A stretch of DNA of 33,117 nucleotides, taken from the NCBI RefSeq assembly GCF_905187505.1, contig NZ_CAJJIC010000012.1, forward strand, positions 1 through 33,117. Reading direction: 5' to 3'. The stretch is from an uncultured Mailhella sp. (lineage in GTDB: Bacteria; Desulfobacterota; Desulfovibrionia; Desulfovibrionales; Desulfovibrionaceae). Made by a program: the position numbers and the translations under genes. Position 1 is the first letter of the stretch; each line of letters opens with the position of its first letter. The notes below the pieces were generated by a model that did not search any database, was not told the origin of the DNA, and saw only the letters and a list, made by a program, of their open reading frames with translations. Below are positions 16,268-24,011 of the stretch, piece after piece.

Positions 16268-17686
16268 ATGCTGACTTCCCGAGACATGTTCACCGGACTT
16301 CCCATGATAACGGCCGCGGCCTTTTTCATGCAGATGTTCAACTCCACCATTCTCAACACGGCCCTGCCCGCCATTGCCGATGCCATGGGGCGTTCGCCCT
16401 TTTCCATGCAGCTTGCCGTCATAAGCTATTCGCTCACCGTGGCCCTGCTCATTCCCCTGAGCGGCTGGCTGGCCGACACCTTCGGCACGAGACGCGTCTT
16501 TCTTTCGGCTCTGGCCATGTTCGTGATCGGATCAGGCCTTTGCGCCGCGTCGACGACGCTTCCGCTTCTGGTGGCCGCGCGCGTGGTGCAGGGCGTGGGC
16601 GGCGCCATGATGGTGCCCGTCTCCCGTCTCACCCTCATGCGCGCCTACACGCGGGAAGACTTCGTCAAGGTCTTCAACTTCATCACGATTCCCGGGCTCG
16701 TGGGGCCTGTGGTCGGTCCCATCGTCGGCGGCTGGCTCGTGACGTATGCCTCCTGGCCCTGGATCTTTCTCATCAACATCCCGCTCGGGCTCGTCATCCT
16801 GTTCTTCTCCCTGCGCTGCTTTCCCGATTTCCGGCAGCCCCGCGGCTCGTTCGACGTGGCGGGCTTTCTGCTCATCGGCGCGGGCGTGCTCGCCATGTCC
16901 GGCGGTCTGGAACTCACCGGCGGGCACGGCGCTTCCCCGGCGCTGGCCTGCGGACTCGTGGTCTTCGGCGTGGCGGCCATCGTGCTCTACGTGCTGCACG
17001 CCAGACGCTTCCGTTTTCCCATCATCAATCTCAAGGTCTTCAGCACGCGTACCTTCTCCGTGGGCATCACGGGCAACATCGTGGCGCGTCTCGGCATAGG
17101 CAGCATCCCGTTTCTCGTGCCGCTCATGCTTCAGGTGGGCCTCGGCTATTCCGCCGACATCGCGGGCCTCATCCTCATCGCTCCGGCCGTGGGCTCCGTC
17201 ATGACCAAGACCGTGGTGCTGAACATCCTGCATCGCTTCGGCTATCGCCGCACGCTGCTCTTCCTCACGCTTTCCATCGCGGCCGTATTCATGTGCATGA
17301 GCCTCCAGCAGCCCGGCTGGCCCCTCATGCTTCTGGTGGTGCAGCTCTTCGTTCAGGGCATGCTCATGTCCGGTCAGTTCACCTCCATGAACACCATCAC
17401 CCTCGGCGATCTCCCCGCGGAAACCGCGAGCGACGGCAACAGCCTGCTTTCCGTGGCGCAGAACCTCAGCGTGAGCTTCGGCGTGGCCGTGAGCACGGCG
17501 CTTCTGCGCGTGTTCTCCTCCTCGGGCGAGCTTTACGCCCTGCACGCCACCTTCATCGCCGTGGGCCTCATGACGGCCGTCTCGGCCTTCATTTTCATGC
17601 TGCTGCGCCCGGAGGACGGCGCGCATCTTCTGAGTAACGATTCCGACGCTGCGGCCGGTTCCCGGTCGAAAGGAAAAAGATCATGA
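16268..17686 (+). CDS. MFS transporter, DHA2 (EmrB/HsrA-like) family
   Basis: A 472-residue major facilitator protein. Visible motifs: PMITAAAFFMQMFNSTILNTALPAIA (first helix, DHA2-type N-x-A-L-P-x-I), then GWLADTFGTRRVFLSALAMF (motif A, G-x-L-A-D-x-x-G-x-R/K-x). LVAARVVQGVGGAMMVPVSRLTL (motif B region) and IPGLVGPVVGPIVGGWLV (motif C, antiporter signature) follow. It is a proton-coupled exporter type by family. The start at 16268 has AAGGA seven bases upstream; an in-frame ATG at 16238 is an alternative. Its TGA overlaps the ATG of the ABC ATPase by four bases (ATGA), so this unrelated transporter is translationally coupled to the importer's ATPase. That is unusual and points to a shared substrate or a link between import and efflux. 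Confidence 0.9.
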   Translation: MLTSRDMFTGLPMITAAAFFMQMFNSTILNTALPAIADAMGRSPFSMQLAVISYSLTVALLIPLSGWLADTFGTRRVFLSALAMFVIGSGLCAASTTLPLLVAARVVQGVGGAMMVPVSRLTLMRAYTREDFVKVFNFITIPGLVGPVVGPIVGGWLVTYASWPWIFLINIPLGLVILFFSLRCFPDFRQPRGSFDVAGFLLIGAGVLAMSGGLELTGGHGASPALACGLVVFGVAAIVLYVLHARRFRFPIINLKVFSTRTFSVGITGNIVARLGIGSIPFLVPLMLQVGLGYSADIAGLILIAPAVGSVMTKTVVLNILHRFGYRRTLLFLTLSIAAVFMCMSLQQPGWPLMLLVVQLFVQGMLMSGQFTSMNTITLGDLPAETASDGNSLLSVAQNLSVSFGVAVSTALLRVFSSSGELYALHATFIAVGLMTAVSAFIFMLLRPEDGAHLLSNDSDAAAGSRSKGKRS

Positions 17687-19245
17687 CACAGGCGCAGACC
17701 TCTGCGGCAGGGAAGGGCGCGCGTACCGCGCCGCCTCTCATCCGTCTGGAAAACATCTGCAAGAGCTACGGTCCGGTCAGGGCCAACCGCAACATATCCC
17801 TTGAAATCCGCTCCGGCGAGATACTCGCTCTGCTCGGCGAGAACGGCGCGGGCAAGTCCACCCTCATGTCCATACTGTCGGGCAAGTCCCGGCAGGATTC
17901 CGGGACCATCTACGTGGACGGCTCTCCCGCGCCCTTCCGTTCCCCGCGCGACGCCCTGGCCGCGGGCATAGGCATGGTGTATCAGCACTTCATGCTCGTC
18001 GAGGCCATGACCGTGACGCAGAACCTCATGCTCGGACAGGCCCGCGGCATTCTGAATCCCGCGGCCATGCGCAAGCGCGTGCTGGAACTCGCGTCCCGCT
18101 ACGGCTTTGAAATCAATCCCGACGCCATGATTTCCGAGCTTTCCATGGGCGAGCGTCAGCGCGTGGAGATCCTGAAGCTTCTGTACCGCGACTGCCGGGT
18201 GCTCATTCTCGACGAACCCACCGCCGTGCTCACCCCGCCGGAAATACGGCAGCTTTTTTCCGCGCTGCGCCGCATGGCCGCCGACGGCAAGGCCGTGGTG
18301 TTCATCAGCCACAAGATGAAGGAAGTGCTCGACCTCGCCACGGAAATAAGCATACTGCGCCGAGGCGAAATCGTGGACCATTTTCTCCGCAGGGACGTGC
18401 CCGGAGAGCGGGAGCTTGCCGAGCGCATGGTGGGCCGTCAGATGGATGCCGCGGTGGAGCAGACGCCCGTGGAAAAGGGCGAAGTGCTGCTGGAACTTTC
18501 CCATGCCTCCTGCGGCATGGCGCAGGACCTTTCGTGTTCGCTGCGCCGGGGCGAGGTGCTGGCCGTGGTGGGCGTGGCCGGCAACGGTCAGCGCGAGCTT
18601 GTGGAAATGGTGACGGGCGGCGCAAGACCCGACAGCGGCGCGGGCTCCGTGCGCATTCTCGGCAAGGGCTGGAGCGAGTTCATGCGCACGCGCATGGGCA
18701 GAAAGAGCATGGTCTACATTCCCGAGGACAGAAAGGGACTCGCCACCTGCCCGTCGCTGGACCTTCTGGACAACTTTCTTCTCACCAACCGCAACGGCTT
18801 TCAGAATTTCGGCTTTCTGGACAGACGCCATTCCGCCACGGCCGCCGCGGACATCATGGAGGAATACCAGGTGGTGGCCGACGGCCTGCACGCCACGGCG
18901 GGATCGCTGTCCGGCGGCAACCTGCAGAAGATGGTGCTCGGCCGCGAGTTCTTCCGGGAACCGAGCCTCATCGTCGCCGAAAACCCCACGCAGGGCCTGG
19001 ACATAGGCGCCATGGAGGAGGTGTGGCGGCGCATTCTTGAGGCGCGCGATCATGCGGGCGTGCTCCTTGTGACGAGCGATCTGCGTGAGGCCATGACGCT
19101 GGCCGACACCTTTGCCGTCATGTACCGCGGCCGCTTCATCGACGTGTTCCCCCGCACCGACGCCGCGCGCGTGGAATCCATAGGACTCATGATGGCGGGC
19201 ATCCGCTTCGGCGAGGAAGAAAAGGAGGCCGTCCATGAAGCGTAA
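17683..19245 (+). CDS. ABC transporter ATP-binding protein, two nucleotide-binding domains (BMP/nucleoside type)
   Basis: A 520-residue ATPase with two ABC domains. Domain 1 has Walker A GENGAGKST (52-60), the Q-loop MVYQHF, signature LSMGERQR (153-160), Walker B VLILDEP (173-179) and FISHKMKE. Domain 2 has a degenerate Walker A (GVAGNGQRELVEMV, lacking GKS/T) but a good signature LSGGNLQKMVLGRE and VAENPTQGLD. This intact-plus-degenerate arrangement is normal for ribose/nucleoside-type importers. It must energise permeases 1 and 2, although an MFS gene separates them. The downstream small gene overlaps it by 11 bases. Confidence 0.93.
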   Translation: MTQAQTSAAGKGARTAPPLIRLENICKSYGPVRANRNISLEIRSGEILALLGENGAGKSTLMSILSGKSRQDSGTIYVDGSPAPFRSPRDALAAGIGMVYQHFMLVEAMTVTQNLMLGQARGILNPAAMRKRVLELASRYGFEINPDAMISELSMGERQRVEILKLLYRDCRVLILDEPTAVLTPPEIRQLFSALRRMAADGKAVVFISHKMKEVLDLATEISILRRGEIVDHFLRRDVPGERELAERMVGRQMDAAVEQTPVEKGEVLLELSHASCGMAQDLSCSLRRGEVLAVVGVAGNGQRELVEMVTGGARPDSGAGSVRILGKGWSEFMRTRMGRKSMVYIPEDRKGLATCPSLDLLDNFLLTNRNGFQNFGFLDRRHSATAAADIMEEYQVVADGLHATAGSLSGGNLQKMVLGREFFREPSLIVAENPTQGLDIGAMEEVWRRILEARDHAGVLLVTSDLREAMTLADTFAVMYRGRFIDVFPRTDAARVESIGLMMAGIRFGEEEKEAVHEA

Positions 19246-19726
19246 GCTTTCCGTGGCCGAGGCCGTGCAGGCCGCGGGCATACTTTTTGAACTCAATGCC
19301 GGAGAAAAGGGCGTTCTTGCCATGGCCGAGAAGGCGGGCCTTCCCTGTTCCACGGAGGAGGAGAAAAAAGCCCTCATGCTGGAGTGGCGGGCCTACGTGC
19401 ACGCCGCCGTGCTCTACGGACTCATGGTGCAGGCGCCCAACGTGGTGGTGGTGGAATACCTGCGCGTCACGCAGTCCATGCTTCAGAAGCTCGGCTACTC
19501 CCCGAAGGAGGCCGAAGACTTCGTGGACGGAGCCTTCCGCGCCTACGTCGACCCCATGGTCAGAACGAAGACGCAGGAGTGCCCGGGCGTCTTCTTCCGC
19601 CGCCTTCTGAACAAAGAGGTTTCCGAAGTCCCTCCGGCCACGGCCGCCATGGTCTCCGGCATCATGGCCATGATCATGTCCGCCGTCCTCGACAAGCTCG
19701 AACAGTACGAGTTCGGAATAGAATAG
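19235..19726 (+). CDS. Small alpha-helical protein of unknown function in the ABC operon
   Basis: A 163-residue protein that I do not recognise. It starts at an ATG inside the end of the ATPase gene with a strong AAAGGAGG site, so it is translated with the importer. The sequence looks soluble and mostly helical, with no signal peptide. A moderately hydrophobic stretch YVHAAVLYGLMVQAPNVVVVEYL (about 53-75) and a C-terminal one, ATAAMVSGIMAMIMSAVLDKLEQ (about 135-157), might be amphipathic or membrane-associated. It may modulate the transporter or act on its substrate (inference from position only). Confidence 0.75.
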   Translation: MKRKLSVAEAVQAAGILFELNAGEKGVLAMAEKAGLPCSTEEEKKALMLEWRAYVHAAVLYGLMVQAPNVVVVEYLRVTQSMLQKLGYSPKEAEDFVDGAFRAYVDPMVRTKTQECPGVFFRRLLNKEVSEVPPATAAMVSGIMAMIMSAVLDKLEQYEFGIE

Positions 19727-19743
19727 GAAGGGGGAGATGGCGA

Positions 19744-19816
19744 GGGAAGGAGGAAAGCTTTTGAAAAAGTTTTCCTCCTTCCCCCGCGCCCCCATCCTCT
19801 TTTCAAAACTTTTTAA
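19744..19816 (+). terminator. Terminator of the ABC operon within a Desulfovibrio-like hairpin repeat
   Basis: GGGAAGGAGGAAA (19744-19756) pairs with TTTCCTCCTTCCC (19771-19783). The loop contains AGCTTTTGAAAAAG, and a second partial complement, CTTTTCAAAACTTTTT, follows at about 19798-19813. The AAAAAGTTTTCC / TTTTCAAAACTTTTT layout resembles the intergenic hairpin repeats common in Desulfovibrio genomes (recalled resemblance, not a search). It lies directly after the small gene and acts as a plausible operon end. Confidence 0.65.
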
Positions 19817-19826
19817 TGGTGATGGC

Positions 19827-20262
19827 GCAATTCCCGGAGCGTTGAGGGAAGTTTCGTCCGGTGTTCTTTGCCGGACGTTTTCATGGCGTGCCCGTCGGGC
19901 GAAGTGTCGTGCTTCGGCCGCAGTCCGGGTTTGTGAAGGTCGCGTTGAGAAACGCGGCTTTTTTTGTGTCCGAGACGGAAGGCGCGGCCCCGGGCCGGCA
20001 GACGCAGCCTGCGTCACGCGGCTCCCTGTCAGAGCACGGCAAGCAGGCGACGCCTTTTCTGCCGGGCGCTGCACGTGCCGCCGACAAGGGGCGGATCGAC
20101 GGGAACGGACGGATTCGGGGAAAGGCCGAGCGACAAAAAGGCAGGTCGGGAGAAGGGCGCAACGACGGGGCAGAGCGGGGCGGCAGTCCCGGGAACTTTG
20201 TTTTTTTTGCGCCGCTGTCACGACAGGGCAACGAACGAGCCATAGACTGGAGGCAAGACATC
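19827..20262. other. Intergenic region with two hairpin/T-run structures
   Basis: About 435 bases with no convincing gene. CGTCCGG (19855-19861) pairs with CCGGACG (19871-19877), followed by TTTT. CGCGTT-GAGA-AACGCG (19941-19956) is followed by GCTTTTTTTG, a good Rho-independent terminator that has no gene before it. An unannotated small RNA ending near 19966 is possible but no promoter was found. Near the next gene a palindrome CTGTC-AC-GACAG (20215-20226) may be an operator. Open frames through here have no ribosome sites or recognisable protein character. Confidence 0.4.
19939..19966 (+). terminator. Orphan Rho-independent terminator
   Basis: An 8-bp stem closed by a GAGA tetraloop (arms 19939-19946 and 19951-19958, outermost pairs G-C and a T-G wobble), followed by a run of T. 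No protein gene ends here, so it may finish a small RNA or read-through from the ABC operon. Confidence 0.6.
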
Positions 20263-20277
20263 ATGTTCTATCTGTGA
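20263..20277 (+). CDS. Four-codon upstream ORF (leader peptide MFYL)
   Basis: ATG-TTC-TAT-CTG-TGA, preceded by GGAGG at 20249-20253. Its stop codon overlaps the GAGGA ribosome site of the acidic-protein gene. Ribosomes ending here would stand on the next ribosome site, suggesting translational coupling. The sequence is clear but whether it is used is unknown. Confidence 0.35.
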   Translation: MFYL

Positions 20278-20284
20278 GGAAATC

Positions 20285-20536
20285 ATGACCCGCAAGCTTT
20301 TTTCTCTTATCATGACCATGCTGCTGTCTGCCTCCGTTCTCGTGCTCGGCGAAGCGGTCGTTTCGTCCTCCCGTCTCGTGTCGTCCTCTCACTGGGCCTC
20401 GGCCTGCGCCGATGAGAACGAGGATGAATGGGAGGCCGATGAGGATGAACGGGACGAGGATGAACGGGACGAGGATGACGAGGACGAATGGGAGGAGAAC
20501 GAGCGGGATGAGGACGATCGTCATCGTCAACGGTAG
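20285..20536 (+). CDS. Small exported, extremely acidic Asp/Glu-rich protein
   Basis: An 83-residue protein. Residues 1-42 form a Sec-type signal (MTRKLF, a hydrophobic core to about 27, then a long serine-rich region to ASACA). The mature part is about 40 residues made almost only of Asp, Glu, Arg, Asn and Trp, built from short repeats of the type DERDEDERDEDD and DEWEEN. GAGGA lies five bases before the ATG. It would be periplasmic or secreted and could bind cations such as calcium or metals, or act as a chaperone-like polyanion; none of this is shown by the sequence. The opposite strand reads as a hydrophobic peptide, but only as a consequence of GAC/GAG repeats. Stands alone, next to the terminator of the catabolic operon. 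Confidence 0.65.
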   Translation: MTRKLFSLIMTMLLSASVLVLGEAVVSSSRLVSSSHWASACADENEDEWEADEDERDEDERDEDDEDEWEENERDEDDRHRQR

Positions 20537-20570
20537 TCATGAAGGGAAAAAGCGTTTTTTCAGGCGTCCC

Positions 20571-20612
20571 TAAAAAAGCCCCGCAGTCCGCACGGCCGTT
20601 GCGGAGCGGGGC
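20571..20612 (-). terminator. Terminator of the ten-gene TRAP/flavoprotein operon
   Basis: Read on the minus strand, GCCCCGC (20606-20612) pairs with GCGGGGC (20578-20584), reinforced by an inner CCGCA/TGCGG stem, and is followed by TTTTTTA. It lies 75 bases after the stop of the racemase-family gene. Confidence 0.85.
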
Positions 20613-20686
20613 ATGGGAAGGCGTCGGAGTCGGGGGGGGGAAAAACTCCGGCGCCCTGCTTGGGGAGGGGATGGCAGAACGTGAGA

Positions 20687-21400
20687 TCAGAGCTGGAACA
20701 GCCTGCCGAGTGCTGGGATCTTGTCCTTGACGCCGCTGTGGCGCAGGCAGGCCCAGAGCGTGGCCTGGTTGCTCGTGATCACGGGCATTTCCCAGTCGCA
20801 TTCCAGAATGGGAATGATGTCGAGCACGTTGAGTCCCGTGCAGCTTATGAACAGGCAGTCCGCGCCTTCACGCGGAAGCTGCTTGACTTTCTGAAAGACG
20901 TAGTTGGGCTCTATGTCCGTGATGGACTGATTGACGTAGTCGTTTTCCATGCCGGTGATGTGCGTCACAAAAAGTCCGTTGCTTTCGAGAAACTCCTTTT
21001 CCGCTTCGTTGGTGTCGTCGGGATAGGGAGTGATGACCACGGGGTGAGAAACGCCGAGGGCGGCAAAGGCCTCAAGAACGGCGGTTGACGTGGTGAGACA
21101 CGGATCTCCGGTGATTTCCTCCATGCGGGCGATGAGTCGCTTGTCGAAGCCGAAGCCGTCTATGAGACTGCCGGACGTGCAGCCGAACATGATGACGTCG
21201 TGCTTGTAGCGCTTGTACACTTCACAGACCTGTTCTATGTGACTCACCATGTCCCTGAGCCCTTCCGGCGTAGGAATGGTGAAGGGCAGGCGGGAAGTGG
21301 CCACGGCCACGCCTGCGGGAAGGAAGCGGTGAAAGTCCATTTCCATGTTCGGTCCCGAGCCGGGGGCCAGAAGACCGATGTGTGCTCTCCAGGAATACAT
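20687..21400 (-). CDS. Maleate isomerase / Asp-Glu racemase superfamily enzyme
   Basis: A 237-residue enzyme of the Asp/Glu racemase fold, closest in pattern to maleate cis-trans isomerases and arylmalonate decarboxylases. It has the N-terminal LLAPGSGPNMEMDFHR, the first catalytic cysteine C74 in MFGCTSGS and the second, C187, in ISCTGLN. The C-terminal ITSNQATLWACLR is typical of maleate isomerases. Both cysteines are present, unlike arylmalonate decarboxylase, which has lost the first; this favours an isomerase or racemase over a decarboxylase. Cofactor-free and cytoplasmic. Last gene of the ten-gene operon, 48 bases after the octopine dehydrogenase-like gene, with AAGGAG before the ATG. 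Maleate to fumarate isomerisation would fit with the FrdA-like genes in the operon (inference). Confidence 0.8.
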   Translation of the reverse strand: MYSWRAHIGLLAPGSGPNMEMDFHRFLPAGVAVATSRLPFTIPTPEGLRDMVSHIEQVCEVYKRYKHDVIMFGCTSGSLIDGFGFDKRLIARMEEITGDPCLTTSTAVLEAFAALGVSHPVVITPYPDDTNEAEKEFLESNGLFVTHITGMENDYVNQSITDIEPNYVFQKVKQLPREGADCLFISCTGLNVLDIIPILECDWEMPVITSNQATLWACLRHSGVKDKIPALGRLFQL

Positions 21401-21448
21401 GGGAAGCTCCTTGCGGCATGATGCCGCGGCATGATGAGGGAAGGGAAT

Positions 21449-22519
21449 TCATCGACCGAGCAGTCGCTTGGTCACGGACTGCAGGTTCATGCCGCCGAGG
21501 CCCAGCGCCTTCAGGGTGCGACCTTCGTCGGCGTAGTTTCTGCCGTGAAGAGCCGAGGCCAGAGCCAGCAGACCGGAAGCGAGAGGCATGTCGAGTCCGG
21601 CAGCGCGTCCGGCATCGGCAAGAAGACAGACGCAGGTTGAGGCATCTTCGCTTATGTAGCGATGAGCGGCGCTGGTGGGGCCTATGAGGGAGCGGAAGGC
21701 GTCAAGCTCCGGGAAGCAGTCCTGACGGGCCACGCGGCGCATATGCGGCAGCGGGGAGCGCGCCGTCCAGCCCCAGGCGTTGAATACGGCCGTCTTCTCT
21801 TTGTCCATGGCTTCCAGCATGGTGAGCACGCCGGGAGTGAGGCCGGTCTTGTACAGCCAGTACTCGCCGCCGGAACGTTCTATGGCTCCGAGATTGAGCA
21901 GAGAGCCCATGAGATGAATGACCACGTTCGGGGAATTGAGCGCGGTTTCCAGAACATTGGTTGCGGCGTCGGTTTCAAGCACTCCCGCAAGCGCCTGCTG
22001 AAGCTTGTGCGTGTTGCAGGCGGGGAAGGCCGCCACCATTCGTCTTGCCAGAGGAAAAGCCATGAATATCTGGGCGGGACGGAGCCTGCGGCAGGGATAG
22101 AGATTGCCTTCCAGTTCACCGAGCACCATGCCGTGAGGCGTTTTCCCGTCGAGTCCCCGGGCGTTTCGTATGGCCCGGTCAAACATCAGGGAAGCGCCGC
22201 CTCCTGCGGAGATGAATACGGTCTGGCCGTCTTTCAGAAAGGGCGCGCATTGTTTGGCGAGTGTTTCATGACGGTGCGCCACGGCGCATACGACCACAAG
22301 TTCGGCATGTTCAAGCGCCTGTTCGGGAGTGTCGCAAAGGTCGGGCAGCACCTTTCCCGTCCGTCCGCCTCCGGTCAGGCAGATGCCTCCTGCGGCGCGT
22401 ATTTCGTCCAGCCGTTCCTTCCTGTCGTCGTACAGGGAAACCTTGTGGCCGGCCAGGGCCATGTCGGCGGCAAAGCACTGTCCTGTGCCTCCCGCACCGA
22501 TAACGCAGATGTTCTTCAC
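21449..22519 (-). CDS. Octopine/nopaline dehydrogenase-family enzyme
   Basis: A 356-residue NAD(P)-dependent enzyme. The N-terminal Rossmann fold has VIGAGGTGQ (6-14) with an acidic residue D31-D32 at the end of the second strand, favouring NAD. The C-terminal octopine-dehydrogenase domain shows the catalytic pattern NVVIHLMGSLLNLGAIE, with H202, N209 and E214, then YWLYKTGLTPGVLTMLEAMDKE. Relatives reversibly join or split amino acids and 2-oxo acids (opines) or act on related metabolites such as ketopantoate-like compounds. The start codon is GTG at 22519 with GGAGG six bases upstream. Within this operon it could cleave an N-substituted amino acid to an amino acid plus a 2-oxo acid (inference). 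Confidence 0.82.
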   Translation of the reverse strand: MKNICVIGAGGTGQCFAADMALAGHKVSLYDDRKERLDEIRAAGGICLTGGGRTGKVLPDLCDTPEQALEHAELVVVCAVAHRHETLAKQCAPFLKDGQTVFISAGGGASLMFDRAIRNARGLDGKTPHGMVLGELEGNLYPCRRLRPAQIFMAFPLARRMVAAFPACNTHKLQQALAGVLETDAATNVLETALNSPNVVIHLMGSLLNLGAIERSGGEYWLYKTGLTPGVLTMLEAMDKEKTAVFNAWGWTARSPLPHMRRVARQDCFPELDAFRSLIGPTSAAHRYISEDASTCVCLLADAGRAAGLDMPLASGLLALASALHGRNYADEGRTLKALGLGGMNLQSVTKRLLGR

Positions 22520-22593
22520 AGCATTCCTCCATGATGCCGCAGCGTCGTGCGGCGTTTGGGGCGGCAGGCGGCGGGGAACCCCGCCGCGTTTTT

Positions 22594-23982
22594 TCAGCCG
22601 TTGACGTTCATGGCGCGGACGAGGTCGGCCACCTTGTCCAGCTCTTCCATATGACGCACCATGTCCACCACGCGGGAGGCCTTTTCTTCCCCTATCACGG
22701 GGCCCGCAGCCAGATGGAAGCGGTCGATGAACTCTTCGTCGGTCATCATGTTTCTGGGATGGCCCTTGGGAAGAGGCACTTCCTTGACGAGATGTCGTCC
22801 GTCCACGGTGTCCACCTTGAGCACGTAGAACGGATAGCTGCCGCGCTGGAAGGTTTCAAAGCACTGCTGCAGAGTCATGTATTCGCCTTCGCAGTGGATT
22901 CTGGTGGAAAGCTCAACGACGGAGGGATCGTGGCGGAAGGCTTCGGAATACCATTCCTGCGTGGGGGCGGGATGGTGCAGCATGGCGGAGACGCAGTAGG
23001 GAATGCTGAACTGGCCGTCCACCACGGAAGGATAGCCGTCGGGATGCACGTGCCAGCGGGATTCCACTTCGGGACTGATGGTTATGGAAGCTATGTCGGC
23101 AGGCTTGAGACCGTGTTCGGCAATGAGTTCGGCCATGCCGTCCAGAGGCTGCTGTATCCACATGTTGGTGGGCCAGTGCTTCATGAGGGTTTCCATGATC
23201 ATCCACTGGGAGCCGAGATTCTTCGTGTACCACTCCCATTTGCAGTCGTCGGTCATGGTGCACCAGTAGCCGCTGTCTCCGTCGAGGTAGTCGGGCAGGG
23301 AGCTGATGCCCACCTTGGCCAGATGTGCGCCCGCTATGCCGTTCATGCTGTTCATGCCCCACTGGAAGTGATAGTAGTCCGTGCGCGTGACGTGGGTGAG
23401 CACGTTGATGGTGGGCGTGAGCGCACCCGTGATGCCTATGAGGTTTTCCATCTGTTCCTTGTCGAGGCCGAGGAGCTTTCCGCCCATGATGGAAGAGGCG
23501 TAGATGACCCAGCTCGTGAGGCCCCAGCCTTTGGTCATCCAGCCGAAGTTCGGGCCGGGCTGCACGGCCATGGCTATGCGCTCGTACAGTTCATAGGCGG
23601 TGACGAGGCCAAGAAGATAATCTTTGCCGGAGGAGCCGAGCTGTTCGCCCATGGCAAGGCCCGTGGACACGGCACAGGCCGAGGGATGGCCCGTCCAGCT
23701 GCAGTCTTCCCAGTCGAGGGCGTCGGCAAGAGTGCCGTTGGCAAGACCTGCGGCGGCCGCGTTCACCTTGGAGCCGTCGCCCCATATGGTGGCTTCAGAG
23801 CCTCCCTGGCCCATGACCTTGCCGAGGGCCACGGCCCGTCTTCCCACGTCGGAGGAAAGGGCGGCCAAAGAGACGCCCAGCGTCTGAAGCGTCAGGTTTT
23901 TCGCACGGTTCAGGACTTCTGCGGGAATGTCCTCGTAACGCAGTGCCGCGCCGTAGGCGGCAAGTTCCTTGGTCTGACTCAT
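22594..23982 (-). CDS. MmgE/PrpD-family dehydratase/epimerase/decarboxylase
   Basis: A 462-residue protein of the MmgE/PrpD fold. The N-terminal helix is ELAAYGAALRYEDIPAEVLNRAKNLTLQTLGVSLAA, the active-site loop LADALDWEDCSWTGHPSACAV contains D90, D93 and H99-P100, and the lid domain contains SITISPEVES and VVELSTRI. Known members include 2-methylcitrate dehydratase, cis-aconitate decarboxylase and iminodisuccinate epimerase, so the substrate is likely a di- or tricarboxylate or an imino-dicarboxylate. The exact reaction cannot be read from sequence. Methylcitrate synthase and lyase genes are absent, which argues against the propionate pathway. AAGGAG precedes the ATG; it follows the second flavoprotein by 29 bases. 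Confidence 0.88.
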   Translation of the reverse strand: MSQTKELAAYGAALRYEDIPAEVLNRAKNLTLQTLGVSLAALSSDVGRRAVALGKVMGQGGSEATIWGDGSKVNAAAAGLANGTLADALDWEDCSWTGHPSACAVSTGLAMGEQLGSSGKDYLLGLVTAYELYERIAMAVQPGPNFGWMTKGWGLTSWVIYASSIMGGKLLGLDKEQMENLIGITGALTPTINVLTHVTRTDYYHFQWGMNSMNGIAGAHLAKVGISSLPDYLDGDSGYWCTMTDDCKWEWYTKNLGSQWMIMETLMKHWPTNMWIQQPLDGMAELIAEHGLKPADIASITISPEVESRWHVHPDGYPSVVDGQFSIPYCVSAMLHHPAPTQEWYSEAFRHDPSVVELSTRIHCEGEYMTLQQCFETFQRGSYPFYVLKVDTVDGRHLVKEVPLPKGHPRNMMTDEEFIDRFHLAAGPVIGEEKASRVVDMVRHMEELDKVADLVRAMNVNG

Positions 23983-24011
23983 GAGAGGCTCCTTGTGTTG
24001 TTTTTTGCTGC

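Noticed and set aside
20261..20530. Minus-strand hydrophobic peptide opposite the acidic protein
   Set aside because: Hydrophobicity arises only from reading GAC/GAG/GAT repeats backwards; no ribosome site, whereas the plus-strand gene has one plus a signal peptide.
20402..20535. GAT/GAC/GAG short repeats considered as a CRISPR-like or satellite array
   Set aside because: Repeats are triplet-phased coding repeats inside a small ORF, without regular spacers.
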